Position numbers and translations under genes: made by a program. From Actinomycetota bacterium (GTDB lineage Bacteria; Actinomycetota; Geothermincolia; Geothermincolales; RBG-13-55-18): a DNA stretch of 62,073 nucleotides. Of the stretch, positions 8,113 through 16,586 are shown piece after piece; position 1 is the first letter of the stretch, and every line of letters starts with the position of its first letter. The notes beneath the pieces are model-generated. The model was not told the origin of the DNA. It searched no databases and saw only the letters and a program-made list of their open reading frames with translations. The DNA lies in assembly GCA_014360645.1 (NCBI GenBank), contig JACIXD010000019.1, positions 1 through 62,073 of the forward strand. The letters are read 5' to 3'.

Positions 8113-9300
8113 ATGACTGAAGGGACGTTTGCTCCGGATCTCGTGGATCCCCGCGAGGTGGGCATGGACGCGGAACGCCTGCAGCGCCTGAAGCAGGCGG
8201 TGGAAGAAGACACGGCGAGGGGCGTCTACGACGGCGCCGTCTTCGTGGTGGCCCGCCACGGCAAGGTGGTCATGCACGAGGCGGTGGGGAAGACCGACCT
8301 CGAGAAGGGGCGCCGGGCCGCTCTCGACGACGTCTTCTTCATCATGTCCATCACCAAGAAGATCACCGCCGTGCGCGTGCTCATGGACGTGGAGAAGGGC
8401 AAGTTCCAGCTCAACACGCCCGTGGCCGAGGTCATCCCGGAGTTCGGCATGAAGGGAAAGCAGCGGGTTACCGTGCACCACATCCTCACCCATACCAGCG
8501 GCCTCAACACCGAGCTGCCCTACGGCATACCCGTGGACCAGCTGGGCGACATCGAGGCGGTCGTAGCCGCCATGGCCAACGAGCGCGTGCTGTATACCCC
8601 GGGGACCTCGGTCTCCTACAACCCCATATGCGCCCACTCCGTCCTGGCGGTGATGGTGACGCGCCTGGACGAGGCGGGCCGCCCCTTCCGCCGCATCCTG
8701 GCCGAGGACCTCTTCGACCCCCTGGGCATGGACTCCACCGCCCTGGGGGTGCCGGACCGCCTGCGGGACAGGCTGGTGCCGGTGGTGGTCAGGGACCGCA
8801 CCCCGGGCCTCTTCGAGCCGCTGCTGCTGGAGGCCCTCAACTTCCTGGCGCAGGAGGATACCGAGCTCCCGGCGGGGGGAGGCATCTCCACCGCCATGGA
8901 CATCTGCCGCTTCGCGGAGATGCTCAGGCGGGGCGGCGAGCTAAACGGCACTCGCATCCTCGCGCCGGAGACGGTCAGGCTGGCCACCTCCAACCAGACC
9001 GGGGACATGGTCAACCACCTCTGGGACTACGCGCGGGAGATGTACGGCTGGCCGGTCTTCCCCGCCTACCTCGGGCTCACCTTCTTCCTGCGCGGCGAGG
9101 GCGTCTTCCCCACCCCGCTGGGCCTGACCGCTTCGCCGGGGACCTTCGCGGGCCTGGGTGCCGGGTCCACCATGTTCTGGGTGGACCCGGAGCGGGACCT
9201 CACCTTCGTCCTGCTCACCGCCGGCCTGCTGGAGGAGGGCCCGAGCGTCCTGCGCCACCAGCGCCTCTCGGACCTGGTGATCGCGGCGGTGTCGGACTGA
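8113..9300 (+). CDS. serine hydrolase, beta-lactamase/class C fold
   Basis: A 395-residue protein of the beta-lactamase/transpeptidase-like (EstB, class C) family. The SxxK nucleophile motif is S79-I-T-K82 after FFIM, a Tyr/Asn pair (Y169-N170) sits where the YxN motif falls, and HHILTHTSGL is the typical conserved block after SxxK. No signal peptide is visible, so a cytoplasmic esterase or amidase is likelier than a secreted beta-lactamase. AAGGAGG precedes the ATG by 6 bases. It is followed after 105 bp by an SDR gene on the same strand; no shared pathway is evident. Confidence 0.85.
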   Translation: MTEGTFAPDLVDPREVGMDAERLQRLKQAVEEDTARGVYDGAVFVVARHGKVVMHEAVGKTDLEKGRRAALDDVFFIMSITKKITAVRVLMDVEKGKFQLNTPVAEVIPEFGMKGKQRVTVHHILTHTSGLNTELPYGIPVDQLGDIEAVVAAMANERVLYTPGTSVSYNPICAHSVLAVMVTRLDEAGRPFRRILAEDLFDPLGMDSTALGVPDRLRDRLVPVVVRDRTPGLFEPLLLEALNFLAQEDTELPAGGGISTAMDICRFAEMLRRGGELNGTRILAPETVRLATSNQTGDMVNHLWDYAREMYGWPVFPAYLGLTFFLRGEGVFPTPLGLTASPGTFAGLGAGSTMFWVDPERDLTFVLLTAGLLEEGPSVLRHQRLSDLVIAAVSD

Positions 9301-9405
9301 GGGAAGCGCGGGCCGGGCACGGCTCCGCGCCCGGTCCCGGTTCGATGATCGGAGTCGACGGAAGAGCCACGCACGGTGGCTCCGGGAAGGGAGAGGAGGT
9401 ATGAC

Positions 9406-10182
9406 ATGTACCCGGAATTCGAGGGCTTCGTGGTCATGGTCACCGGTGCCGCCTCGGGCATCGGCCTGGGCACCGCCGGGCAGTTCATCGCGGAGGGCGC
9501 CACGGTCATCTCGCCCGACATCGACGAGGAAGGGCTGGGCAGGGCGGCGGCCGAGCTGGGGGAGAAGTACGTCCCCCGGGTCTGCGACATCTCCAAGGCG
9601 GACCAGGTATCCGCGCTGGCCGATTTCGTGCGGGAGAAATACGGCCGGCTGGACGTGCTGGTGAACAACGCCGCCAAGGGCAAGCTCGCCGCCGTGGACG
9701 CCATGACCGAGGATGACTTCTACTACCATTACGAGGTGGACGTGAAGGGGACCATGCTCATGGTCACCGCCTTCCTCCCCCTGCTGCGGGAGTCGTCCTA
9801 TCCCTCCATCGTCAACATCTCGTCCAGCGCCGCCCTGGTGGAGCACGTAAACCACCACTTCCTCTACTCGAGCGCCAAGGCGGCGGTGCTCAAGTACACC
9901 AGGCACCTGGCCAGGGACCTTCCCGGCATCAGGGCCAACTGCATCCTCCCGGGGTGGGTGGACACCCCCATCTACGAGCGCGCGGGCTTCGAGCGCTCCT
10001 TTGTGGAGCAGGTGTACGAGAAGGCCGTCAAGCATATACCCGCCGGGCGCGTGGCGGAGCCGGAGGACATCGCCAACTGCATCCTTTTCCTGTGTTCGAA
10101 GAAGGCGGGCTACGTCAATGGCGCGGCCCTGAGCGTGGACGGGGGCTACCTCACCGGCGCCGACTGGGGGTTCCCCTTCTAG
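9406..10182 (+). CDS. short-chain dehydrogenase/reductase
   Basis: A classical SDR of 258 residues: TGAASGIG (13-20) cofactor loop, NNAA (87-90), catalytic Ser in NISSSAA (about 139-141), Y154-SSA-K158, and the C-terminal GYVNGAALSVDGG. The acidic residue after beta-2 (SPDID) favours NAD(H). The ATG at 9406 is in frame with the Rossmann start; an ATG five bases earlier is out of frame. GGGAGAGGAGG lies upstream. The substrate is unknown. Confidence 0.9.
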   Translation: MYPEFEGFVVMVTGAASGIGLGTAGQFIAEGATVISPDIDEEGLGRAAAELGEKYVPRVCDISKADQVSALADFVREKYGRLDVLVNNAAKGKLAAVDAMTEDDFYYHYEVDVKGTMLMVTAFLPLLRESSYPSIVNISSSAALVEHVNHHFLYSSAKAAVLKYTRHLARDLPGIRANCILPGWVDTPIYERAGFERSFVEQVYEKAVKHIPAGRVAEPEDIANCILFLCSKKAGYVNGAALSVDGGYLTGADWGFPF

Positions 10183-10238
10183 CTCGCTCCACCCTTCGCC
10201 CCGGACGGCGGGGCGGTTATCGAGCTGCCCCGACCGGC

Positions 10239-10382
10239 GATGCTGTAACGTTTCGGTAGGCGCTTTGGGTTGAAAAAGTTTGAGAGGCCACCCTATCATC
10301 CTGACAAACCAAGCAAGTTCGACAAGGGGAAAGGGGTGATCTCCCAAATGTTCGATCCGGGGACCATGGTACTGCGTCTGGT
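10239..10382. repeat. dispersed intergenic repeat, copy 2
   Basis: Positions 10239-10315 match 3044-3121 almost exactly. The continuing part to about 10382 matches 19920-19996 in copy 3 at lower identity. Confidence 0.75.
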
Positions 10383-10422
10383 GTGGTAGATACTTGTAGC
10401 GGTTCCAACCGAGCCCTTTATT

Positions 10423-10477
10423 TGGACACCTCCTTGCTCTGCTTTTCTTACTACACGGCAAGTATAGGGGGTGTCCA
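10423..10477. repeat. 55-bp inverted-repeat element with TGGACACC ends
   Basis: Perfect 8-bp terminal inverted repeats, TGGACACC and GGTGTCCA, with further internal pairing (TTGC/GCAA). The ends resemble those of IS3/IS481-type elements, so this may be a solo-end or MITE-like relic. The rest of 10383-11007 shows no gene I would support. Confidence 0.4.
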
Positions 10478-11007
10478 CCATGTTTCTGAACCTAGGCAGT
10501 GGTATTTTATGGATTGCCGTCAATGATGTCGCCCACTCCCGGTTTCTAATACGTGCGTCCGTCCCGGACATGCGGGGTCGGGTACGTCCCGGTGAACAAG
10601 CATCCCTCTCCAGCGCCTCAAGCACAGACCTCCGACGGTCCCGCTTCTGCGGTTACTATGGAAATCGATCCCATGCGGTAAACCCCGACCGTGCAAGGTC
10701 CGTCGACAGCTCGCCTGGAGGAGGCGTGCGGGCGACTTCCGCGCGTGGATAGCTCCATGCCGCCTTGGACCTGCTGCCCCACTCAGTATATCATGGTGTT
10801 TGGCGATGGAGGGCTGCCCGCCCGAGCATGGAAGAGCCACGGCCTTGATGCGTCATGGAAAACGGCGTATCGCACGAAGTACCGGGGCGCGAGCGGGGTC
10901 ATCGAGGCCGGAAGCGGAAACTTGACGCAGGGCGCATGCCGCAGACCGTCGCTTCGGAGGGTGACCGCGTGCGCGCAGCCAGGCCGGCGGAAAGGAGGTC
11001 GCAGGGG

Positions 11008-11493
11008 ATGATAGAGAAGGTGCTGATTCCCACCGACGGCTCGGAGACCGCGGAGAAAGCCGTCGCCTTCGCGGTGAAGCTTCTCCAGGGCACCGCCTGC
11101 GGCGTCACCCTGTTGTCTGTGGTGGAGGAGCCGGTGTATTCCGCCTTCTGGTCTGACGGCCTCATCGCCCCCGAGGTCATCATGCCGCCTCCCGAGGAAC
11201 TGAGGGAGGAGCTGGACAAGCGCGCTGAGGAGATGCTGGCTGAGAGCGCCGCTCCCCTGCGCGCCGCTGGTCTGGAGGTGACGCCAAAGGTGCGCTTCGG
11301 CAACACCGCGGCGGAGATTCTCCAGGAGGCCGAGGAGGGCGGCTATGACATGATCATCATGGGCAGCCACGGTCGCGGTATGCTGAGCGGGTTCCTCCTT
11401 GGATCGGTGAGCAACCGCGTCGTGCACCACGCCGGTTGCCCCGTGCTCATCGTGCGCCATGGGGTCAGATCTTCGATCTTCGATCGGGCTTGA
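11008..11493 (+). CDS. universal stress protein, UspA family (ATP-binding type)
   Basis: A 161-residue UspA-like protein starting IEKVLIPTDGS with the ATP-loop signature GSHGRGMLSGFLLGS (the G-2x-G-9x-GS form), so it belongs to the nucleotide-binding group. AAAGGAGG lies upstream of the ATG. The family normally ends soon after CPVLIVR; here the last residues (HGVRSSIFDRA) and the stop come from a 55-bp tandem repeat that starts inside the gene, so the original C-terminus has been overwritten. Confidence 0.93.
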   Translation: MIEKVLIPTDGSETAEKAVAFAVKLLQGTACGVTLLSVVEEPVYSAFWSDGLIAPEVIMPPPEELREELDKRAEEMLAESAAPLRAAGLEVTPKVRFGNTAAEILQEAEEGGYDMIIMGSHGRGMLSGFLLGSVSNRVVHHAGCPVLIVRHGVRSSIFDRA

Positions 11494-11561
11494 GAGACCC
11501 CGTTGAGTGCGCCATGGGGTCAGATCTTCGATCTTCGATCGGGCTTGAGAGACCCCGTTGA
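11452..11561. repeat. tandem repeat 2 x 55 bp containing GGGGTCAGATCTTCGATC
   Basis: Copies 11452-11506 and 11507-11561 are practically identical and the first overlaps the end of the UspA gene. An inverted partner of the core (GATCGAAGATCTGACCCC) lies at about 11660-11677, giving a REP/BIME-like arrangement. Confidence 0.85.
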
Positions 11562-11892
11562 GAATGCCCTGAGTCATGGCAACTGAAGACCGAAGATCGT
11601 TTCATATGGCTTTTCCCTTATGGGTGATCGAGTAGTTGACGGCCCCTTTTGCGTTTGAAGATCGAAGATCTGACCCCACGTGCACGACTTCCTCACCCCC
11701 TCGGGACATACGTTATCCGAGGGGATTTTCGGCGCCTCGCTTCGAGTAGATTTTTATTTTTTAGGCAACGAAACCTTTTCGTGTTGATTTATTATGAGTC
11801 AATTCGCGCGATTGACACCGCGGGTGACGGCGGCTATCATGTTGCCTATCCCCTCTGGGGATAATTGACAACTGGATATCCACCGCGAAAGG

Positions 11893-12137
11893 CGATGAAG
11901 GGGAGGAGTAAGCCCGCGGGTAGCGCTACAGAGAGCCGGGCCGAGGTTGAGAACCGGTGCGCGAAGCGGGCCGAAGATGGCCCCGGAGCTTCCCGCTGAA
12001 AGCGTGAGCGAGTAGGCGAGGACGGATGCCTCCGTTACCACAGGCGAGGGTATCGCGCCGGCGGGCGCCGTACCCGGGGCGGGACGAACGGCTTTCCTGG
12101 CCGCCGTGCACCCTCGCCGGCGGCCGTTTCGTTGTCC
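11893..12137 (+). promoter_or_regulatory. T-box leader, probable Met specifier
   Basis: Stem I landmarks appear in order: GGGGAGGAGTA at the 5' base, CAGAGAGCCGGG (11929-11940), GGTTGAGAACCGG forming the distal AG-bulge/loop region, and then a specifier loop reading CCGAAGATGG followed by CCCCGGAGC. The codon in register is ATG at 11977-11979. A long 3' hairpin (GGAC 12082-12085 pairing with GTCC 12134-12137; inner stem GGCCGCCG/CGGCGGCC) fits the antiterminator/terminator region and contains an unpaired CCTGG able to meet a tRNA CCA end. It precedes homocysteine-synthesis genes, which matches a methionine specifier. The classical T-box consensus core is only partly recognisable. Confidence 0.75.
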
Positions 12138-12174
12138 GCGGTGGGAGCGGGAAGGATGCTGGGCAGGAGATACC

Positions 12175-12258
12175 ATGAGATACGAGATAATCGGCTCGGG
12201 ACGAGGAGAAAGGACGGTGGTGGCGCTGGTATGGGTCATGCCCGGCCTTCCCCGGTGA
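12175..12258 (+). CDS. 27-codon leader ORF, copy 1 (putative)
   Basis: An ATG with a good GGCAGGAGA site 5 bases upstream opens a 27-residue frame (MRYEIIGSGRGER...) ending TGA at 12258. The whole ORF recurs at 12316-12399. It lies between the T-box and the sulfurtransferase gene. It is too short for a family call and could be a coincidence of the repeat. Confidence 0.35.
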   Translation: MRYEIIGSGRGERTVVALVWVMPGLPR

Positions 12259-12315
12259 CGCGTTGAAATCTTGCTGTGTTGGCGAATCAGGCATTTGGAT
12301 TGACGGGTGGTCTTG

Positions 12316-12399
12316 ATGAGATACGAGATAATCGGCTCGGGACGAGGAGAAAGGACGGTGGTGGCGCTGGTATGGGTCATGCCCGGCCTTCCCCGGTGA
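12316..12399 (+). CDS. 27-codon leader ORF, copy 2 (putative)
   Basis: Identical coding sequence to 12175-12258 but without a recognisable ribosome site. It ends 41 bases before the sulfurtransferase start. Confidence 0.2.
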   Translation: MRYEIIGSGRGERTVVALVWVMPGLPR

Positions 12400-12440
12400 C
12401 GTGCTTTTTGCTGAACGACGTGTAGATACGGAGGAAGGAA

Positions 12441-13616
12441 ATGGGCAAGACCATAGCGGAGATAAACGAGAGGATCAAGCGGGGAGAGGCGGTGGTGGTG
12501 ACCGCGGAGGAGGTCATCGGTATCGTAGAGGAGAAGGGCACCGCGCAGGCGGCGCGAGAGGTGGACGTGGTGACCACCGGCACCTTCGGGCCCATGTGCT
12601 CGTCGGGCGCGTTCGTCAACCTCGGGCATGCCCAGCCCCGCATGAAGATACACCGCGCGTGGCTGAACGAGGTCCCGGTGTTCTGCGGCATCGCCGCCGT
12701 GGACATCTACATCGGGGCCACGGAGATGGCGGAGCACGATCCCCTGAACGAGGTCTTCCCGGGCGAGTTCCGCTACGGGGGAGGTCACCTCATCGAGGAC
12801 CTGGTGGCGGGAAAGAGCGTCCGCCTGCGGGCCACCTCCTACGGCACCGACTGCTACCCCAACCGCTCCTGGGAGCGTGACCTCACCCTGGCAGACGTCA
12901 AGGAGGCGTGGCTATTCAACCCGCGCAACGCCTACCAGAACTACAACGTTGCCGTCAACCTGTCGGACAGGGTCATCTACACCTACATGGGGGTACTGCG
13001 TCCCAACCTGGGCAACGCCAACTACTGCAGCGCGGGGCAGCTCTCACCCCTGCTCAACGACCCCCTGTTCCGCACCATAGGCATAGGAACGCGCATATTC
13101 CTAGGCGGCGGGGTCGGATACGTTGTCTGGCACGGCACTCAGCACAACACCGCGGTGCCGCGCGGTCCCGGGGGAGCGCCCACCCGGCCAGCGGGCACCA
13201 TCTCGGTCATCGGCGACCTCAAGGGGATGAACCCGCGTTACCTCACCGGATATTCCATCCTGGGATACGGCGCCAGCCTGGCGGTGGGGATCGGCATCCC
13301 CATTCCCGTTCTGGACGAGGAGGTCATCAGGGCGGCGGCGGTGCGCGACGAGGACCTTGTGGCTCCTGTGGTAGATTATTCCATCGATTACCCGCAGGGC
13401 ACGGGGAGGGTGCTGGGCGAGGTCACCTACGCCCAGCTCAAGAGCGGCAGCATCGACCTGGAGGGAAAGGAGATCCCCACCGCGCCGCTGTCCAGCTACA
13501 GCCGCGCGCGGGAGATCGCGGAGACGCTCAAGGACTGGATAGCGCGGGGGCGCTTCCTCCTCGGCGAGCCGGTGGAGCTCCTGCCCTGCGAGGCGCGCGA
13601 GGAGGGGGTGGTCTAG
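12441..13616 (+). CDS. L-aspartate-semialdehyde sulfurtransferase, DUF39 (homocysteine biosynthesis)
   Basis: A 391-residue DUF39 protein. The family converts aspartate semialdehyde plus sulfide to homocysteine in anaerobes and methanogens lacking the usual homoserine route. The conserved cysteines lie in FGPMCSSGAF (C53) and SYGTDCYPNRSWERD (C138), the positions where the family keeps its two functional Cys. Other family blocks are GGGHLIEDLVAGKSV, LGGGVGYVVWHGTQHN and GDLKGMNPRYL. GGAGGAAGGAA precedes the ATG. The stop abuts the start of the NIL-ferredoxin partner, and a T-box leader stands upstream, so expression probably rises when charged methionyl-tRNA is scarce. Confidence 0.92.
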   Translation: MGKTIAEINERIKRGEAVVVTAEEVIGIVEEKGTAQAAREVDVVTTGTFGPMCSSGAFVNLGHAQPRMKIHRAWLNEVPVFCGIAAVDIYIGATEMAEHDPLNEVFPGEFRYGGGHLIEDLVAGKSVRLRATSYGTDCYPNRSWERDLTLADVKEAWLFNPRNAYQNYNVAVNLSDRVIYTYMGVLRPNLGNANYCSAGQLSPLLNDPLFRTIGIGTRIFLGGGVGYVVWHGTQHNTAVPRGPGGAPTRPAGTISVIGDLKGMNPRYLTGYSILGYGASLAVGIGIPIPVLDEEVIRAAAVRDEDLVAPVVDYSIDYPQGTGRVLGEVTYAQLKSGSIDLEGKEIPTAPLSSYSRAREIAETLKDWIARGRFLLGEPVELLPCEAREEGVV

Positions 13617-14024
13617 ATGGTGCGGCACAAGGTGGTGCTCCACTTCCCCCACGAGCAGGTGGACAAGCCCATCGTGAGTAAGCTGGTGCGCGATTACAAC
13701 CTGGACTTCAACATCCTCAAGGCCTCCATCACCCCGCGGGAGGAGGGCTTGCTGGTGCTGGAGATCACCGGCGAGGAGGCGGACTACGATAGGGGCATGG
13801 AATACATCCGCGGCTGCGGGGTCTCCGTGCAGCCCCTCTCCCAGGACATCCGGCGCAACGAGGAGAGGTGCACCCACTGCGGCGCCTGCCTGGCCGTCTG
13901 CCCCACCGATGCCCTAAGCGCGGACCGCACGACCATGGAGGTGCGCTTCGACGACGAGGAGTGCGTGGCCTGCGAGCTCTGCGTCAAGGTATGCCCGCCG
14001 CGCGCCATGGAGATCCATTACTGA
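13617..14024 (+). CDS. NIL domain plus 2x[4Fe-4S] ferredoxin, partner of the sulfurtransferase
   Basis: A 135-residue protein with an N-terminal NIL (ACT-like) domain (about residues 1-78) and two [4Fe-4S] motifs, CTHCGACLAVCP and CVACELCVKVCP. In methanogens and other anaerobes this protein is encoded beside DUF39 and is needed with it for homocysteine synthesis, supplying reducing equivalents or sulfur transfer. The ATG begins at the base after the upstream TAG, so the genes are co-translated. Length and architecture are typical of the family. Confidence 0.93.
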   Translation: MVRHKVVLHFPHEQVDKPIVSKLVRDYNLDFNILKASITPREEGLLVLEITGEEADYDRGMEYIRGCGVSVQPLSQDIRRNEERCTHCGACLAVCPTDALSADRTTMEVRFDDEECVACELCVKVCPPRAMEIHY

Positions 14025-14061
14025 CGGCGGGTTGCGTCCGCGGAACATCCGGGAGCCGGGA

Positions 14062-14211
14062 GACATCGCCGCGCACGGTGGATATCCGGGACCGCGGGCG
14101 AGGGACTGGGGAGAAGAGCCACGTATCCCCGCGCGCGGGGGAGATCCTTGGCGGTAAGCTGCAGGCTTCCGCAACCAGGATATACATCCCCGCGCACGGT
14201 GCTTATCCATC
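14062..14211. CRISPR. degenerate CRISPR-like repeats (type I-E-like spacing), no cas genes
   Basis: Three related segments begin at about 14062, 14122 and 14183 (period 60-61), each of about 29 bp with core ATCcCCGCGCrCGG...ATCC, separated by about 31-32 bp of unrelated sequence. Core similarity is high between the first and third; the second has a longer GCGCGCGGGGG palindrome. The size and the CCCCGCGC core are those of type I-E arrays, but the repeats are imperfect and few. A chance origin or a dead array is possible. Confidence 0.35.
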
Positions 14212-14244
14212 GCCGACAGCGGGTTGTGCCCCGAGGGGGTTACG

Positions 14245-14282
14245 GCAAGCCCTGGCGATCCGCCGGGGCTTGCTCTGTCTTT
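14245..14282 (+). terminator. terminator between the NIL-ferredoxin and FHA genes
   Basis: An 8-bp stem, GCAAGCCC/GGGCTTGC, is followed by TCTGTCTTT. Confidence 0.55.
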
Positions 14283-14314
14283 ACCGCTGGTCCGAATACT
14301 GTTAATAATAAGGT

Positions 14315-14635
14315 ATGGCTTACCTGGAGTTAGAAGGCAGCGGGCAGAAGTTCGACCTCGACGAAAAGGCCGAATATACCCTGGGGAGGACGGACCCCGC
14401 CACCCATTCCTTCCCGGACATCGACCTCACCCCCTTCAACGGGGTGGAGGCCGGGGTCTCCAGGCGACATGCCAAGATAACGCGCTTGGGGGAGGACCGC
14501 TACTACATCATGGACCTCTCCAGCACCAACTACACCCACGTGAGCGGGGAAAGACTCGAGGCCTTCGAGCCCCGCGTGCTGGCGGACGGCGACGAGATCT
14601 TCCTGGGCACCCTCAAGCTCACCTTCCACTCTTAA
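14315..14635 (+). CDS. FHA-domain protein
   Basis: A 106-residue protein made of one forkhead-associated domain: YTLGR (Arg for phosphothreonine binding), GVSRRHAKI (Ser-Arg and His), DLSSTNYTHV (Asn of the STN turn), then LADGDEIFLGTLKLTF. Such single-domain proteins bind phosphothreonine peptides. A Ser/Thr kinase lies 3.3 kb downstream and may be its partner, though this is unproven. The stop falls five bases before a REP-like repeat. The ribosome site is weak. Confidence 0.92.
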   Translation: MAYLELEGSGQKFDLDEKAEYTLGRTDPATHSFPDIDLTPFNGVEAGVSRRHAKITRLGEDRYYIMDLSSTNYTHVSGERLEAFEPRVLADGDEIFLGTLKLTFHS

Positions 14636-14639
14636 AACC

Positions 14640-14666
14640 ATGGGGTCAGCCCCGGACATGGGACAT
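14640..14666 (-). repeat. REP-like 27-bp repeat, copy 1 (inverted)
   Basis: This is the reverse complement of the 27-bp sequence at 17933-17959 and 24987-25013 (core GTCCGGGGCTGACCCCAT). It lies just after the FHA stop codon. Confidence 0.85.
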
Positions 14667-15106
14667 CTTGCATGTGGGGAAGCTTCCCACCCCTCCAGCA
14701 GCAACCGACCGCCAGGTCGATCCCGACGCGCGATTCACTCATGGGGCGCCTCCTTTCGGTTGGGACGGCTTCCTTGCCGGCACATGGGTCTGTTTGCCTG
14801 ATCGTTCGGGGGCGTGCGTTCTCTATCTCGTTCCAGTCCCGGATTTGAGACAATTTGCACTTCAAGGAAAGTCAGGAAGGCCCCGCGGGAGTATTGCTTG
14901 TGTCGTATACCGAAGCCGAGAACCTCCGGCGCCCGTCAGTCGCCATCCCATCACCGCGAAGCGCTCGTGCGTGTCCGTTCCCGCGTGCGGCACGGATATC
15001 AACCTCCTTTCACAACCATCTCTTTTCCCGCCAGGAAGAGAGCATCACGGGAGGCTGCCTTTTCATGAGATGGGATTACTCCCTTTGGGGATTCATATAT
15101 ATATAT
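14667..15106. other. intergenic, no gene recognised
   Basis: No supported coding region. An AT-rich patch with (AT)n lies at about 15093-15108. Confidence 0.5.
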
Positions 15107-15216
15107 ATTGGCAATAGCATACAACCGATAAGGGATCGCCCAGTCGTATTAATCTGAGAAAAACGACACCGGCATGACAATTGGCAATAGCATACAACCG
15201 ATAAGGGATCGCCCAG
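15107..15216. repeat. paired 37-bp direct repeat, period 73
   Basis: Identical 37-bp units at 15107-15143 and 15180-15216 are separated by 36 bp of unrelated sequence. Only two copies are present. Confidence 0.85.
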
Positions 15217-15248
15217 AGCTTTTCCAGACTTTCTGGGACTTGACCGGA

Positions 15249-16586
15249 TCACGAGCCCCGCGGCAGGGCTCTGGCAACCCGGGAGCGCCATTCCTCCAGG
15301 AGGACGGGATCCCAGCGCTGCGGGTATGCTTCGTAAGCCCTCTTGAGCGCGATGGCGGATGCGGCGTGGAAGGCGAAGCGCGCGGTGAACAGGGGATGAC
15401 GCAGGCTGCGCGCGCGGCGCAGGGCATCTTTGAGGTCGAGGCCCAGGGGCTCGGCCTTGAGGCCCGCCTCCACGTCCCCCGGGGTCATGACGTATCCGAT
15501 GAGCCTGTCCATGTCCTCGGGCTTGAAGTCGGCGGTGAGAGAACGCGTCACCTCGAAGTAGGCCATCAGCGCCCCGCGTCCCCGCTGGTAACGGACGGCG
15601 TATTCCCAGAGGTTCTCCCGGCCGGTGTCGCCCTCGCGCAGGCAGCGGGCGAAGGTCCGCGCCGCGAGGTCTCCGGCGATCATGGACGAGGCCACGCCTG
15701 ACCCGTGGGCGGGTATGACCATGCAGGCCGCGTCTCCGGCAAGCATGAACCCGTGGTCCACCAGGACGTCCAGGGACCGGCGCACCGGAATAAGCCCCCC
15801 CCCCCCGTAATGGCGCCGCCCGCCCACCCCCTTTTCCTCCAGGAAACGGCGCACGAACTCGCCCGCGGGCTCCTCGCTCTTGTTGCGGTCGTATCCGACC
15901 AAGATGTCCAGCTCGTTCTCGCGCGGGTCCCAGTGCAGCATGAGCACGGAATACCCTCCCCTCCAGCCGACGCGCGATACGTTGACATCGGGGGGGATGC
16001 CCAGGAGGGTGGGAACGTCCGGGGCATCCCCGGGGTCGAAGCGCCGCTGTTCCCTCCAGGCGGTGACCATGCAGCTCTCATCGATCTCGCGAGGCACGGG
16101 CGAGGACTCGGGAAGGCCTCGGCGCAGCACCGCCTCCCAACCCGAGGCGTCCAGCACCCCACGGGCCTCGATCTCCTCCCCGGCCTCGGTGCGCACCCCC
16201 GCCACGCGCTCGCCGTCCAGGAGAGGACCGGATACCCTCACCCCACCCCTGAACTCCGCCCCGGCCTCCACGGCGTCGCGGAGCAGCCGGCGGGCGAAGA
16301 AACTCATGCGCACCTCCACGGTGGGGTTGGAGGTGGTCTCTATGAAATGTCTTCCGGAGGGGGATAACAGGCGCGACGAGAGCGGCGAGGGCATGGTCTC
16401 CTCTCCCGCGGGCATGGCTATCCCCAGGCGGCCGAACACGGAACGCTCCACCCCGTTCACCCAGGGATGCCCCAGGTTATCCTGCTCCTGGCGGTCCAGA
16501 AGTAGCACGCGGTGCCCTTCCGCCGCTGTCCTGGCGGCCGCCACGCAGCCTGCGCATCCCGCTCCCACCACCACGAGGTCATACAT
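15249..16586 (-). CDS. FAD-dependent oxidoreductase, geranylgeranyl-reductase/halogenase-like
   Basis: A 446-residue flavoprotein: N-terminal dinucleotide motif VVGAGCAGCVAA (about residues 5-16), second FAD motif MLAGDAACMVIPAHGSG near residue 290, and a C-terminal helical part. The layout is that of the geranylgeranyl reductase / FixC-like family. The ATG at 16586 is chosen because AAAGGAGC lies 5 bases upstream and the Rossmann strand starts at once. The coding strand contains a run of 12 G (15795-15806) within HYGGGGLIPV, a slip-prone site, but the frame is intact. The substrate is unknown. Confidence 0.82.
   Translation of the reverse strand: MYDLVVVGAGCAGCVAAARTAAEGHRVLLLDRQEQDNLGHPWVNGVERSVFGRLGIAMPAGEETMPSPLSSRLLSPSGRHFIETTSNPTVEVRMSFFARRLLRDAVEAGAEFRGGVRVSGPLLDGERVAGVRTEAGEEIEARGVLDASGWEAVLRRGLPESSPVPREIDESCMVTAWREQRRFDPGDAPDVPTLLGIPPDVNVSRVGWRGGYSVLMLHWDPRENELDILVGYDRNKSEEPAGEFVRRFLEEKGVGGRRHYGGGGLIPVRRSLDVLVDHGFMLAGDAACMVIPAHGSGVASSMIAGDLAARTFARCLREGDTGRENLWEYAVRYQRGRGALMAYFEVTRSLTADFKPEDMDRLIGYVMTPGDVEAGLKAEPLGLDLKDALRRARSLRHPLFTARFAFHAASAIALKRAYEAYPQRWDPVLLEEWRSRVARALPRGS

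Larger units (their letters stand above)
12175..12401. repeat. 86-bp direct repeat, copies 12175-12260 and 12316-12401
   Basis: The two copies are identical over 86 bases and start 141 bases apart. Each spans exactly the 27-codon ORF plus two bases. The second copy lacks the ribosome site of the first. Confidence 0.9.

Noticed and set aside
10471-10752. A 93-codon rightward frame between the SDR and UspA genes
   Set aside because: No ribosome site, no family resemblance, and it starts in the inverted-repeat relic.
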